Source: Phoronis australis
Taxonomy: Eukaryota; Phoronida; Phoronidae
Length of the DNA stretch: 64,000 nt
Reading direction: 5' to 3'
Assembly: GCA_002633005.1 (NCBI GenBank)
Contig: NMRA01000671.1
Coordinates: 1-64,000, forward strand
Position 1 is the first letter of the stretch; every line of letters begins with the position of its first letter. The notes below the pieces were generated by a model. That model made no database searches. It was not told the origin of the DNA and was given only the letters and a program-made list of their open reading frames with translations. Positions 45,721 to 58,374 of this stretch are shown here, in pieces. Made by a program: the position numbers and the translations under genes.

Positions 45721-46816
45721 GCAGTCATACTGAAGTAACTAATCACAACAATACTATCTGGCTCTCTGATTTGTCAATTCAATAGAAAAACGCCACCAAG
45801 TGGCAGGAATGTGCATAATATTTCGTGCAACAAAAACACGCTTTAAAGAAATTTGCAAGTTTAGACGTGGGAACTTTTTGGAATTTGATGTATAGGTATA
45901 TTATCTAGCCACATACTAGGTTGCTCCCCAATGAACGCTATGAGATTTGGCCCACCAACTATACGGCGCGAACGTAAATTTACACTCGAATCTAAATTTA
46001 GATTCGGTTGTACAGTAAACATCATGACTTAAACAAGGACTGTGTTATTGCTTACCCGTTTGTGTACCTACACTCAACTGTAAATTTACGTATGGTATGC
46101 ATTTTCTTCATTGAATGCAAATGCAGCTGCAACGTTACACTAGAGAATATATATACACCCCGTATAAAAGTAACGTGCTACGTATGACGCCATTTAATTT
46201 CATTCACCGTGTGTAAATGCATGCTCACTCTGCCAAAAGTGCAGTTTCAAAGTTTATACTTAGTAGTCGTATGTCAACTTAAGACAATTGTGCTTACCTT
46301 TTAAACGCCCAAAAGCATTTCTCTATTGCCATGCGTGTTCTGGGAGGGTCTTTTACGGAAATGATTTTGTTTTCACGACTTTCATGTGGTCTTTGGCCTG
46401 GATCGATAGCCACCAGTTTTTGCGTCAATTTTCAAAAGTCACCAAGTAATGAAATCCACCCGGCCGACTCTAATATGACTATACCTGTAACCACGCAAAT
46501 ATAAGGAAGAATGGGATACAGCAACCAATTCTGTTTAAGGTTACGTATAGAAAAAAATTCAGCCATGCTGTTGGGATTAATGAAATATGTTAAGTTTACA
46601 TGAATAGAAGTTTTTTCTTTAATGCATTCATCGCTCTACACAACAAATTCCCAATTAATATTCAACCTTTGCCGCTAGTTACAATATCTGTTCATGTGCA
46701 TGCAATGCAACAGTCTTGCTTGTTTAATTCTTCCTTATATTGGAATGTTATTTCCTCTTTCATTAACATCGAAGCGTGTCTTGAAATTTATTTATTCTGC
46801 CGTTGTTAATAAACAG
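45721..46816. other. End of intron 8: no gene seen
   Basis: AT-rich intron apart from the palindrome at 45987-46006. The acceptor before exon 9 is gttgttaataaacag, a weak pyrimidine tract. Confidence 0.4.
45987..46006. other. 20-bp perfect palindrome
   Basis: CGAATCTAAATTTAGATTCG is identical on both strands. Outside it, CGTAAATTTAC (about 45972) and GTAAATTTACG (about 46081) form a further inverted pair, so the region 45970-46092 may be a small palindromic element. Confidence 0.6.
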
Positions 46817-47062
46817 GTTCACGCATTGTTCCAAAAATGCAATGGCTGGCTAGGGTACAACAACACAGCTTGTAACTGCGGTGTTGCCGTGAGATCCGCG
46901 ACCGATGTGTTTGTGGTTGAAAATTGCAAGAAAAAAGAGATCTATCATACCGGTGCAGGGGATCGACTAAAGCGTCGGTTGCGAATAAGTCAAGATGGAT
47001 CGTGCGACTCTTATGGTCGAGGTACGAGACTTATTCGAAAAGATGGTGGAGATACAATGCAG
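46817..47062 (+). CDS. VWDE: VWDE-like exon 9: VWD domain core
   Basis: 246 nt, phase 0 at both ends, donor gtgagt. It encodes residues 508-589. The run VHALFQKCNGW, ACNCGVAVRSATDVFVVENC and LRISQDGSC matches the central VWD region of VWDE (E-V-H....C, S/A-C-N-C-G-V..., D-V....C). Six Cys are present. Later part contains a basic KRRLR stretch. Chance frames extend to the left of 46817 but do not align with the family. Confidence 0.92.
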
Positions 47063-50000
47063 GTGAGTCAGTCATAACATCCCGAATTCAACTCTTCTCT
47101 TTCGCGGATGTGGAAAATACTTAGTTTTCCATAAACTCTGCAGCCGCAACAACATTCCTGAACTGATTCAACTCGGGTTTTCAAACTCATTGATGTCATC
47201 AATTCATCACACTGGCGAATGGCGATCTAATTTTCGTACTGGGTACGGATAAGCAAACCAGAAGCGTGAGACAACATGGCATACTTATAGGTATATACAT
47301 GTACCGCAGAGTCGTAACAGTCCTTTTGGGGATAACTGAGATGTGGTTGCATCTATTCACCGTTATCTTACATGTAACTAGCCGATTAAAGATGGGAAGA
47401 ACAGGGAGAGATGGAGGCTGAAGATGAGCACTGCCGGATTAAACAATGAATTGGATATCGGGGCCTTAAATGCTCATAGAACGATTATTTCAAAGCAAAA
47501 GTAAAATAGGTGTAATTTTCACTGTCGAGAAGGAAAGCGATTGAGGAGATTTTTACATGTTGAGACTAGTGGGTCAACTGCCTAGTTGTTGATGCAATTG
47601 GACGATTTCAGGATTTATACAGCACTAATCAAATGTCATGGAAATGTACATTTTGCACCCATTTAGATTATTGTAATTTTTGCCACTCAGCATTTAAACA
47701 AAACCCAAATTGTAAATTCAGGAATCGTTCAAAATCAAGGATTGCCTGGCGCCTTGGTTAGTTTACACACTTTTTAGAGCCTATGTTCTTTGTGTGCAAG
47801 CTTAAGGTTTGAGCAGCACCACGACACCTACATTTCTTGGCAGTCGCTTACATTGTGGGATCTCTGTACCATGGACCCTACACAGATTGAAAATGGCGGA
47901 CCCCAACACAACCTTTCCAAGTTCGCATCATATTAGGTCAGTACTTCCATATGTGTACAATCATATGTAAGTTTGTGGAGTTGGTGACTCTAGGTATTCC
48001 GTTCACGCGGGATCTGCCAAAGCTCCGTGCTCTTTATTCGGGAAGGTGGGTGGGAGTGGGGGGGGGGGTACTCAACCAATCTTTATATTGTAGAATTTTC
48101 TCTTCATTCATCTTACCTGAGAATTAATACAGGAAAGCCCATAGCTTGAGCATCAAAATGTTGCGCTTATTAAATTGCCACATTTAAAGCAACCCGATGT
48201 TCAACTATCCAAGGGTAATTTTATCAATCTTATGCACTGTTTTTCAAGAGGAAAAACTTTGACAATGCAATAAATTAAAATAATTCATTTTCTCAAACTT
48301 TAAATAAATTACATCCAAGGTTAAAAGCAGAATATTTTAGCAAGCAGTTTGATATAAATGTCATTAAAATCGGTTCAGGAACTGTCATTTAGCAATGAAA
48401 GTGTATCCCAAAACTACATGTATACATGTAAGTCACAAGAATTTACCAGTGAGTGAAAAATGTGTGAAGTGCACGCGTTACTTAGAATTTTAAAATATTC
48501 ATTCACGCCCAAGTTTGTTGTAACGGATATCAATAGAAACAAGAAAGTTAAAATAGTTCGTTGGTATATTTTTAATTTCCCACCACTTGCACGCTAACAG
48601 ATATGAGTTTGTGACATTCACGAAAAATTGCAAAATTTCGCTCTTAATGAACTTTGGCCACATTGGTTTGCTATATATTGTAAACGTAGTTACAAATGAG
48701 AAGCTACTACATTTAAGTCCGGCCAAGGTTCCTACTACATCACAAAGTTCAAACTAAATTTCACCGTAAACTACTGCGAATTCAACCAGATGAAAAGATT
48801 TATCCAATTAATTCAACCTTTTCTGTTGACCAAAAATCTCGACTTTTGTGTTGTACTGTCGCGTTATTTGGGCCGATCAAAAACAACTTGTTAAGTTAGC
48901 TCCGGCGCGTTTCGTAGCAAAAATTAGACTTGTATGGCTGGCATACGCGATTTAATTTGCACAAAACACAGCAAGTTAATTTTCAAACTCAAAATGTGCT
49001 CGAAATGCGAGGAATAGAAACGAAACTTTACATTCGTTTCTACATAAACCGAGACACCGGAAGATATGAATCCTCCTCACGTAGTTTGCGTTAGGCCGCG
49101 AGACATGACGGAGTCGCGAATCTCTTAACCAGTATCTATGATTGCAATAACATACCAAATCGCAAGGATTTGTAATCAATTCAACGTTTTAAATTCAATC
49201 AAAAATACATGTATATTCCGGGCCGAGGCAGTTACACGAAAAGTCGAATTGCGCATTGCAGATCTTAATTACAGCCAGCCAGCTTGCTGTTTGAAGACTA
49301 TCGCCAAAATAAAGCTGGGTACCGCTATGAGTTGAGCTCCGTTAGACCACAGGTGCTTGAGTTGTGTGTTCCTCGATCACCACTGACGCCACTCACTACT
49401 AAGAAAACATAAAAGTTGGACACTAAAAATCTGTTTGCTTAGAATTTTCTACTCAAATGTGCATGGTGCTCTTCGAAATCAGCGTCGAACAAAACTTTGA
49501 ATACCTTCTTCAGCATGATCACATCAAATTGCCTTCGGGTGCTGATTTGACGACAAAAATGACAAACAAAACGCCAAAATCACAAATTCAATGACCTTAT
49601 TTTATGACCTTAGAAGTTCATTGCAGACGACTTTCGAGCATTCGAGTTTTTGTCGCCAGTCCTTGCCGTGGATATAAATATATTCCAGGCAGGATGCATG
49701 GCGGGATTGGCGGGTAAGATACAAAAATGTACGACATGGCCGCTTCATTGCTGCATCGTACGCAATGTGGCATTTTAGCCCAGAGACCGATAACTAGCCT
49801 GCGTCAAAGAAATGTCACTCAACTGTTATGCAGTGATGTTAAGGAGAAATTTCGTGGGCACAATGATATCATGTACACCACTTTACGCTGATTGGATGAA
49901 AATTTATCTGGGGCGCTCGAAGGGGCTACGAATTATGGGCGGTGTAATTTAATCTCGCCATTAGTCAATTTTTGTTGTAGGCCTATGAAAGTAACGAAAA

Positions 50001-51849
50001 CAATATTTTATCCCGTAAAACGCCATTGTTCGGCCGAAACTCGTACGTGTGAGTCGACATCAAACCGTGTATGAGACTATACCACAAGCCAAAAACCTTA
50101 CTTTATAAATCAACGCGTTTAATAATTAGCGCGAAGGAAGAGGAAACATAGCTGCTACACTTTGATTTAAAGCATCAACACCCTCTCTGAATTGTCCGTA
50201 AGGTAAGCATCACAACTACCAAGAAAGTTTAGTAGGTAAACTAGAAATAAAGGATCCTACACGAGTCTCAGGTTTATGACATGGGCCAAACCGCTAAGAA
50301 ATTTAGTCAAAATCCGTCAGCCCTTGTTTTGTCAAATGAACCGTAAAAACCACCTTTTTGTCTAAGAACTCGACGTGTCTAACTTTCAACTGCATGACAC
50401 CACTTTGTAAAAACACGCTTGCGCGTTGTAAAGTAAACCCAGTTACTTTTTGTTAGTAGTTTTATTTTAAACTTAACAATTCTAAATTGTATTCAGCTTC
50501 CGTAACAAAAGTTCAATTTATCATCTAATAAATAGTCTTTGAAGATGTAATATTGAAACTTAACAAATGTTTATAAATAGCAATCAGAAGGGCTTCCCCG
50601 CGCGTGAATACTGAATCGATCTTGAGAAAGGACAGCTAGACAGTCTCTCCTCGTTTCTTGAGTTTGGGATCGTCTCCATTTAAGAATTTTTTTGCGTGTC
50701 CATCCCACTGGTAGTGCGTACAGTTACGACAACCAATTTGTCAAATGCTAGCTTGGTCACCTTCACGTAATTCATTGTTTGGTTGGTGTGCGTTTGGTTG
50801 TTTAAGTGTTTTGCAGTCGATAAAATGTAAGATGGATGTCAAATTTGCACTACTTTGTAATTCGCCCATGTAATATAAAAGCTTACGTACTCGGTGTTAT
50901 CAACCAGTCGTGTCGTAACACATTCCAGGTCATGTGCGAAATACTAGAAATCATTTATTGGCATGAACATCACTTCCCGCATGGCCCCTGCCCAACGCGT
51001 AGAACAGGTAGCATCTCGCTACGTTTTTGCCTAATGGCATGCCAGTATTCTCATATTTCTTTTGCTAGTTTAAGTGTATTTTCATGTTATTCGATTCACA
51101 TAGGCTGTTTACTCCCATGCGCTTTATTTAAAACACACTCTCTAATTCAATTGCTTAATAACAAGCCTTCTAACAGAAGCAATGATTCAGACAATATATG
51201 GCAATGAAATCTGTTTCAAATTTTGCATTGCTATAAATACATACGATTTCTGGGCGCGGATATACCTGACATTAGTTATTTCTTGAGACCCGGCCTAATT
51301 GTTTTACTTTATTTTTCAGGCATATTCTTGTGGAACGACAAACTGTGGCTTCTTTTCTCTCGTCTAAGTCACGAACAAGTTGAGACTAATTTTATAGCCT
51401 TTTAAAAGTGCTCTATTAAAACTTAAATTTCTTCAAAGGAGCAACGTTATCATTACAATTGGTGAAATTAATACCCCTGGATCAGATAAGTAGTCGGTAA
51501 ATCCATTTTATGGATGCGAAGTCCTAATTAAGAATTGCCTGACTTTTAAACTGAAGAAACTGGTTTTTAATGTTAGTTGTTTTTGTAATTAATTTGGAAA
51601 AAATACAGAAAACTTGATCATACACTGTACCAACTCTAATTTTTGCTATCATCATGCCTGTTCCTGACTTCGATGGAATTTTTTGGACAATAAATCTAAC
51701 CTATTTTCAGACTGTACCCCCTGCATGTCGGAGATGGTTAGGGCATGCACTACTCCTTTATATTTCATTTTATGTAAGTCTCTAGTAGTGCTTCCTTGAT
51801 TACAATATAATCGACGTTACTTGCACTGGTGTTATTTTTTATATCGTAG
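47063..51849. other. Intron 9: no gene seen
   Basis: 4.8-kb AT-rich intron. Frames at 48499-48726, 48976-49179, 49138-49335, 49892-50074, 50836-51207 and 51223-51405 show no domain. Bases 48046-48070 are a G-rich low-complexity run. TACATGTA octamers occur near 47298, 47371, 48416 (two) and 49206. Confidence 0.4.
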
Positions 51850-52100
51850 CTCCATCTTCCGACGGGAACAGTTGTTGAAGTCAAAGGTACTAAAAGTGGA
51901 TACTTGTCAATATACATCGTGCCATCGATAGCTGATTTCAATAATACCGAAGGCCTTTGTGGCTCATTTAACGGAGAGTGTGAGGACGACTTTATCCACA
52001 ATGGAGACACTTACGATAAAAGTTATCCAGAGGAATGCACAAGTGAACCTTACAAGCTCGAAGAAAAACATGTCAAGAACAATTTTACACATTTATGGGA
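51850..52100 (+). CDS. VWDE: VWDE-like exon 10: end of VWD domain
   Basis: 251 nt, phase 0 to phase 2, acceptor atatcgtag, donor gtacgt. It encodes residues 590-673. LHLPTGTVVEV and GLCGSFNGECEDDFIH (GLCG at 624-627) are the closing VWD strands. In this family GLCG-F-N-G-x...D-F is followed by a W-x-V...LF segment, seen here across the junction (THLWE, then VRKENRLF in exon 11). The frame reads on past the donor to 52161, but the extra residues have no homology, so the donor at 52101 is preferred. Confidence 0.92.
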
Positions 52101-52191
52101 GTACGTTTGTATTAATTGGTCAAGCAACCACTTGGTGGCTCTGGTAATACTCATCAGTTAAAAGAGAAAAACATGCCAAGAGCAGTTCTAT

Positions 52192-53370
52192 GCGCGCACC
52201 CAGCCTAAAAATGAGGAGAATGTCGACCTTTTACTAAACAGCGGGGAACTTTCACTGCCATGAATTGTGCATTCTCCGAATTCCTGCTATTTTAGTGAAT
52301 ATTGTCTCGTTTCCAACTTTTGCAGACTTTTTTTCTCTGAGGCGGACCTTTTTGCCCGTTTTGCCAAATCGGGGCCTTTTCGACCCCCCGTGCGCGCATG
52401 ATTTCAATTACGTTAGGACTTCGTTTAAAGGCCAGACTTCACGACATTACGTGAGACACTCGCTGCTTCCTTGCGTGTCCGTTAGGGGAAAGAGGACATG
52501 TCGGTATCATTCCACAGCACGCGTTTTATAACTGGCTAATGCAACCTTGTCAGTCATTGATTAACTTACAACAAAGAAAGAAAATGGGCTGAATTTGAAC
52601 GACTTTTGCCATCTCAATAACCTTGCGAACCAACTTTCTCCTTATTGCAAATTTTTCGTTTTTGCACTCATACTTAATAGCCGCGTGATTGAAGTTCATG
52701 CAATGCACCAAGATCTGGCCGATTTAACCAGTGTGTTACTTGTACTCTGTGAATACAAGATAGCAATGGCAAAATCAGCAACAGTAGAAAACTGCACACT
52801 GACACACTTTTCCGGTTTCAATTTCTTGAACATATCTCAATTAACCACCGATTTGTGTGTACAACAGGCTACAAACTATTTCCACGTTTACATTTCCTCC
52901 ATCAGCCATGCCAGTTTGTTTGCGTAAAGCGTTACCTGTGGTCAAATTTACCAGCCAATCAGAAACACGGGTGTAAAATTTTTTTAGAGGACAAATTAAA
53001 TGATATCTGCATATCCTCTTCCTCCTAGCCGACACGAACGAAACCAGCGAGACGTGAGATATTGTGGCGTATTTTAAATGAGAACACGTAATTTCTACTA
53101 GGTTTTACATGCACGCATCCAGCCTAAAATATACGTGGAGGGTGGGGCTCAAATTTTTGAGAAGGTGTACCTTTTACTAAAAAAACGGGGTACTAAGAAA
53201 ACTGGAAAACTGGGTTCTTTCAGAGCTATGAGAGTGCATTTTCCCGAATTGCTGCCTTTTTAGAGAAATTTTGTCTAGTTTTCTGGGACTTTTTTGTTCT
53301 CTGACGCGGACATTTGTGCCCACTTTGCCAAATGGGAGGGCTTGTTTGAGCCCCCTAGTCCCTCTGAATG
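52192..53370 (+). repeat. Dispersed repeat, two direct copies in intron 10
   Basis: Copy 1 (about 52192-52410) and copy 2 (about 53110-53370) share CAGCCTAAAA, CCTTTTACTAAA, CGGGG, TGCATT.TCCGAATT, TTTTGTC / TTGTCT, TTTTCTCTGANGCGGAC, GCCAAAT.GG and CCCCC. Between and beside them, 53050-53107 carries the ATGAGAACAC...ACTAGGTTTTA block also seen at 17490-17530. The copies are ~920 bp apart and strongly diverged. Confidence 0.6.
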
Positions 53371-54038
53371 CGCATATGTTTAGGTGAGGTCATAGCGTAG
53401 GTCCTTGAGTTACTTAGCTAGGTAGGGCTGGTAAAACACATGAGTTACTTGCCTGTCAGCAAGTTGCCCTTTTAGATTTTCTCTGGCCTTTCATTCTTTC
53501 AAACATGATAATTTCAATCCTATTATCTGTGCAATTTCTTGGCCATTTTCTCAAGGCCATTGTTGCAAAATGGTTGGGAAGAATAACGATAATTTGCTTA
53601 TTTCTAATAAAAATGCTTGGGTGTGCGAGTGGGTGTGCATGCCTGCAAGATTTGTAAGTATCACATCAAAAGTTGTAATTCGTTGCCAAATTGAGCGTTT
53701 ACACAGTTGGTAACGTTTGAAATTAAGTTCAATTGACCTCCAAGGATACTTAACCCTGTTTCAGTGATTTTTGTTTCATCTGCACTAAATAACATCTACA
53801 AGCCCTCCAAGAAAAAAATCATTACACCGTTAAAACTCTCTTAATGCGTCTCAAGTTGGATCATGTTCTTTGAGGTGGGCTGACTTTCAAACTGGTTTAA
53901 ATGTTCTGTAAGGCGAATACGGTAATAGACAGCATTATTTTGTGAGAAAGATTTTATGGAAACTTGTGCAAATTATACCTCGTTTGGAAGGTTTTGTCAC
54001 CTTAAATTAGCTACTTAATGTGGTGATGTATTTTTCAG
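53371..54038. other. End of intron 10: no gene seen
   Basis: AT-rich intron with a good acceptor (gtatttttcag) at 54038. No recognisable frame. Confidence 0.5.
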
Positions 54039-54318
54039 AGTCAGAAAGGAAAATAGGTTGTTTGGTGGGAAATTTAATCCCGAAAACACTTTCAAGACGT
54101 TCTGGAACCAACAATATTGCACGTGCAACGCAGCAATTACCGGAGGGAAGATTGATTGTGGCCCCCTGAAGTTTGTTAATCCGTGTGAAAGTTTATTTGG
54201 TGTTGACATCACTGACCGTCACTTTAGAAAATGTCGCAGAAAAAGAGAAACTAACTTTCACGACTTTGTCGACGACGAAAATTATGAGCTTGACGTCGAT
54301 CCTAATTACAAGCCGTCG
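54039..54318 (+). CDS. VWDE: VWDE-like exon 11: post-VWD Cys region with basic site
   Basis: 280 nt, phase 2 to phase 0, acceptor tttttcag, donor gtacgt. It encodes residues 673-766. It completes the W-E-V-R-K-E-N-R-L-F segment that follows VWD in the family, then YCTCNAA, KIDCGP and VNPCESLF. After that comes the basic run RKCRRKRE (RRKR at 739-742, bases 54235-54246), a match to the furin consensus R-x-K/R-R, and an acidic tail (VDDENYELDVD). The coding start is fixed by the A that completes Glu with GA of exon 10. Confidence 0.9.
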
Positions 54319-57300
54319 GTACGTAACACTAATTGACCTAAGCAATACACTACATTATATGCGCACGCGCAGTAACAGTGATTGACATTTTCATGGCTGT
54401 ATACGACCAATTTACGCAGACAGGAAGCGCGCTGCAAAACGAGGTTCACTACGATAGCTGAGTAAATGGCTTATCGGTCTTGCTGTGTTTCGCGTTGCTC
54501 GAACGGCGACAGATAAATACGGCATTCTATTGTTTTTTACAATCCATGAGGCAGGGCCGTAGGAAGCGGGTGGGGCACGGGGCCCCCAAAATTTTCAGGA
54601 GTAAGGGTTAAACCGTGGCAACCGACATAAGCGTGGGGCCTGGGACAGCAGAGAAAATAGAGAAAATTCAAGAGAACATTTAACAACTCTGTGTCAGTGC
54701 AAGGTTTACCTTTTGAGGACCCTGGCTAAGACATTGTCTTTAGGGTCTCCACTTTTGCAGCACAAGTCGTCTAAACGCACTTGAAAACGTGCATGAAATC
54801 AATCATACATACACTGTATATTTCGAGAAATCGACAAAATCTTTAAAGAGAGGCTTCTGTAGAGCGTACTAATTTACTGGATTTTTAAATTCAATAAGTC
54901 AATTTTGCGAATGGGAACTATTTTTTCCAGATGCCTCTCTCTGGTAAGTTATAATGGAGACAACTTTCGCTTCATTTTTTCTCAAAACTACAATTTATTT
55001 AAAAAATGATGACCCGGCAGATAACATCAATTGCTGCACATTTACTAATATATGAAAAAAATAGATACTTTCATATTTAGGGCCCAGCCCTTGAAGGAGG
55101 CCATTTATGACAATCAAGTGGCCACCCGTTTTGGGTTTTTATTGACAAATTTTTAAGGGGCCGCTCACGGAGAGAGGTCCCATTGTTGGAACCCATTACC
55201 TCTATTTTCCTATTTTTTATGAAATCGTGCAACCGGATGTCATGTTGAAGGAGGTCACTCCTTGCATCGGTTTGAGACCACACGGCGTTGGAATGCACTC
55301 TCACTCTGTTTCCAAGCTTAATGATGCTAAGCCTTTCATCTTACGGTGTCCCATTTCAACGGCGGAGCAGTTCGGAGGAAGCGTCCGTTTGTCCCTAAAT
55401 GCGCGTAAATGCGACACTGCCAAGTTTTCAGGATGGAAGGAGATATTCCAATTTCATCAAAAAAAAAAAAACAAGAAACATTCGTGCACACCACAGCCAT
55501 TGGACACAAACAACGAAAAATGTGAAAAAATACAGTTGGATTCCCACGATCGAAAGGGTGGAATTTCAAAAAAAGTGAAGACCCACTATTTGTGAATTAC
55601 ATAAAAGGACTATTTTAGATGGTTAGTTATAAATAGTTATAAAATAATATTACTGTTTTTCGTAGTATCACAAGATTAGTATCTCTTTTGAAGATGGTTA
55701 CTATGAGTTGTTGTTAAGGAATTCCCACAAACACTGCTGTCTAAGCTATTATTTGTGATGATCGTGTACATGTCGAAAGGGATACTCAATGAACTCTCGC
55801 AATCATAAACAAAGATTTCAGCGTTTTTTTGTCACTGGAGTTCAAGTTTACCTCGTGAACCGTAATAGGAACCTCTGAAGTGTGCAAAAATACACCTTAA
55901 TACGAATGCCTCATCTCCCATATTCCCCGGTTACCCGTCAAAAGTCTGCAAGCATTCATTCGGAAATTGCTTATAAAAAATTCATTATTTTCTGATTTAT
56001 ATGTACATGTACTTGTTTATGTATCTACAAAAATCGATAGATTCATAAACGATTTTTGACAATTAGAAGCTAATCTTGTAAGAATTGGTGAATTTAATTG
56101 CAGCCTGAAGTTCGAAAAACTCTATAATCCGACCCCCAAATACTAAAGTACAGTTACAGACGATTTTTACATATCTACAATAACTCTCAAAGACTCACAA
56201 AGCGTACATAGAAAAAACGTTTTAAAAATCCTTAAGTAAATAAAATTAAACTCATTGCTTGGAAATATTGTCTTTGCACTTTCCTGGTGTTTTTAGTTTC
56301 TAGTAGTATTGAGCAGTGAATTTTTGTTCCAAACTGAATTGATTTCTTGTCCTGATTCGCGTGCACTTCCTGACTGAGGTATCCACGTTAAGTATAAGAT
56401 GTAACCCTGCAGTTGGCACGCGCAGAGTCTCATTGATCCACAGGAACTGAATTTGAACTCCAGGCTTTGAGGAAATGTATACACTTTTGCGACGCACTAT
56501 CCTTTTACCCAGCCACCAGAAACTGGACTACCAGTCGTGTTTCAAATAGGAATTTTGAAACAGCTCCAAAGGCGCAATACTGGGGAGTTCGGAACCTCAC
56601 CTTTAAAAAAACTCCTTCAAATAATGACCATATTAAACTACATTTTTCCTGACTTTTGACCTTAAAGCGAGCGCAGACGGCCGGCCTGTCTCAAGTGAAT
56701 CACAGCTGAGCTGACCAGCAGGTAGCTTTAGTTAATCGCAATTTTTTATTTTCACAATTTTAAATATTCTAAAATACGTCTAGATTCTGAAGCTTTGTTT
56801 CGTTGACATACAACCCGTGCGCCGCGAAGAAGGAAAATATTTCCAAGAATGTTTTCGAATGTTTAGTCACATTTTGTTTCAACTCAGTTGCCAAGCATCA
56901 TAGCAACAAGTGAATCTTTGGCTAGCTGTTTTTTTCATAACTACGGGTTAAAACATGATGGGCTTCCTTCCAAAAACGACAGGGCCTCCCATCCCCCCAT
57001 TTTGGGACAGAATATGGGCCCTATTTCCGTCTCAGAAATATTTAAGAATCAAGAGACTTTAAAATTTCCCTAAAGTGATTGAAAATTTCCCATCGAAGCT
57101 CAGATCACTTGTAACCCACACAAGCTACAATTTGAAGGAGCACTAAATGCTTGTTGAGACAGAGCCTACGAGAGCTTGCTACAGGGCAAGGGTGTACATG
57201 TAACTCATGGTGATCGGGATTAGAATTTTCCACTCACTCTGCGAAAAGTTCCCCGTTTTCTCAGAAGGGACAGGCACCTTTCTCCTCGGATGAACAATTT

Positions 57301-58374
57301 TCTATTTTATGAATTTGTGTATAATTGTATATCAATGTCTTTGTATTTATTTAACCCAGGTACAATACCTCTTGTCACTTTCTGGGTATGTATATTTATT
57401 GTCCTAAATATTTCATAGGATACAAAACAAGGGCCCTAAAGGAATATGGCAACTATAATACTTTTTCTGCTCAGTTAATTGAAATTAAGCTCTTAAACGA
57501 GATGGAGTTTTTCAGTTTATGCTTTGGACGAACGAACTAGGTGTTTTAATTTTAAAATTCACTCTGCCCAGATTGACATTTGAAACGTGACTTATTGTAA
57601 GAATTATAAAAATCAAAAAAGCAGAATTGATGGTCAAATAAATTAATTTCAACTACCAGCCTGTAAAATTACTATTAATGAATTAATTAATAAAAAAATA
57701 ATTTTAACAACATCAAACATTCTTGCAGATCAATGACCGATCAACTGGTAGTAAAACTAGTCCCTACCTAACTACCAGGGTCGAGGGCCAGGCTAAGCTT
57801 GGCGTGAAGTTGATCAAAAAATTAAACTACATGTGACATGACAGCACAATGCGATGAGCCACCACTGTCAAATATATCTTCAACTCAAAAATACCAGCAG
57901 ATCACCTGGTTCGTGTAGAGACCATTTTTATCAACAACTCAAAAGTAAAAACATAACTCAGTATTCAGTATATACGTAATATGCAACATGATCGGTGACG
58001 TAATTTTAGGAAAAAAAACTTATGCCCTTTCGTCAGACAACTCTTTGGTGTACTGAATTGTTCTCTTATGTCCTTTTCTAGTCTCTGTGGTTAATCATTG
58101 ACATATTTTTAAGATTTTATATCCAGGCTGTACTCAAAAGACCAGTCATTAAACTCGCGCAATGTCAACTTCCCCTTGGTTTAGTTAGGCTGCGGCGGCA
58201 CTCCCAACATATTAAAATCTAGGACTAGGCCAGGCTTGGGGGCATTTTTAGTTAGGTGTTGTATGAAGGCCAAGAGAATGTGGTCTGTTTGTATTTGTAA
58301 ACATGCTGAGAATGAAAAAGATCACTTGCTCGGCTGTAGGTGCATCCTCCTTCAAAATGGTGGCCCCCTGTTGC
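54319..58374. other. Intron 11, left part: no gene seen
   Basis: A 122-codon frame at 55227-55595 and smaller ones (56300-56497, 56467-56652, 56888-57073) have no recognised domain. At 54550-54600 the words GGCCGTAGGAAGCGGGTGGG and GGGGCCCCC resemble termini of a common small DNA transposon type, but no second end was found. Confidence 0.4.

Noticed and set aside
49320-49400. Minus-strand word resembling a pol III A box (TGGTCTAACGG)
   Set aside because: No B box follows at tRNA distance and no cloverleaf could be drawn.
50836-51207. 123-codon frame in intron 9
   Set aside because: No recognisable domain, no consistent splice sites, and no compatible role in the gene model.
52101-52161. Extension of exon 10 to the stop at 52161, giving a short VWD protein
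   Set aside because: The family continues with W-x-V...LF, which is restored exactly by the donor at 52101 and exon 11. The hydrophobic tail reading VALVILIS is intron sequence.
55227-55595. 122-codon frame in intron 11
   Set aside because: No domain, Lys-rich poly-A part, no splice support, and it would not fit between exons 11 and 12, which already join in phase.
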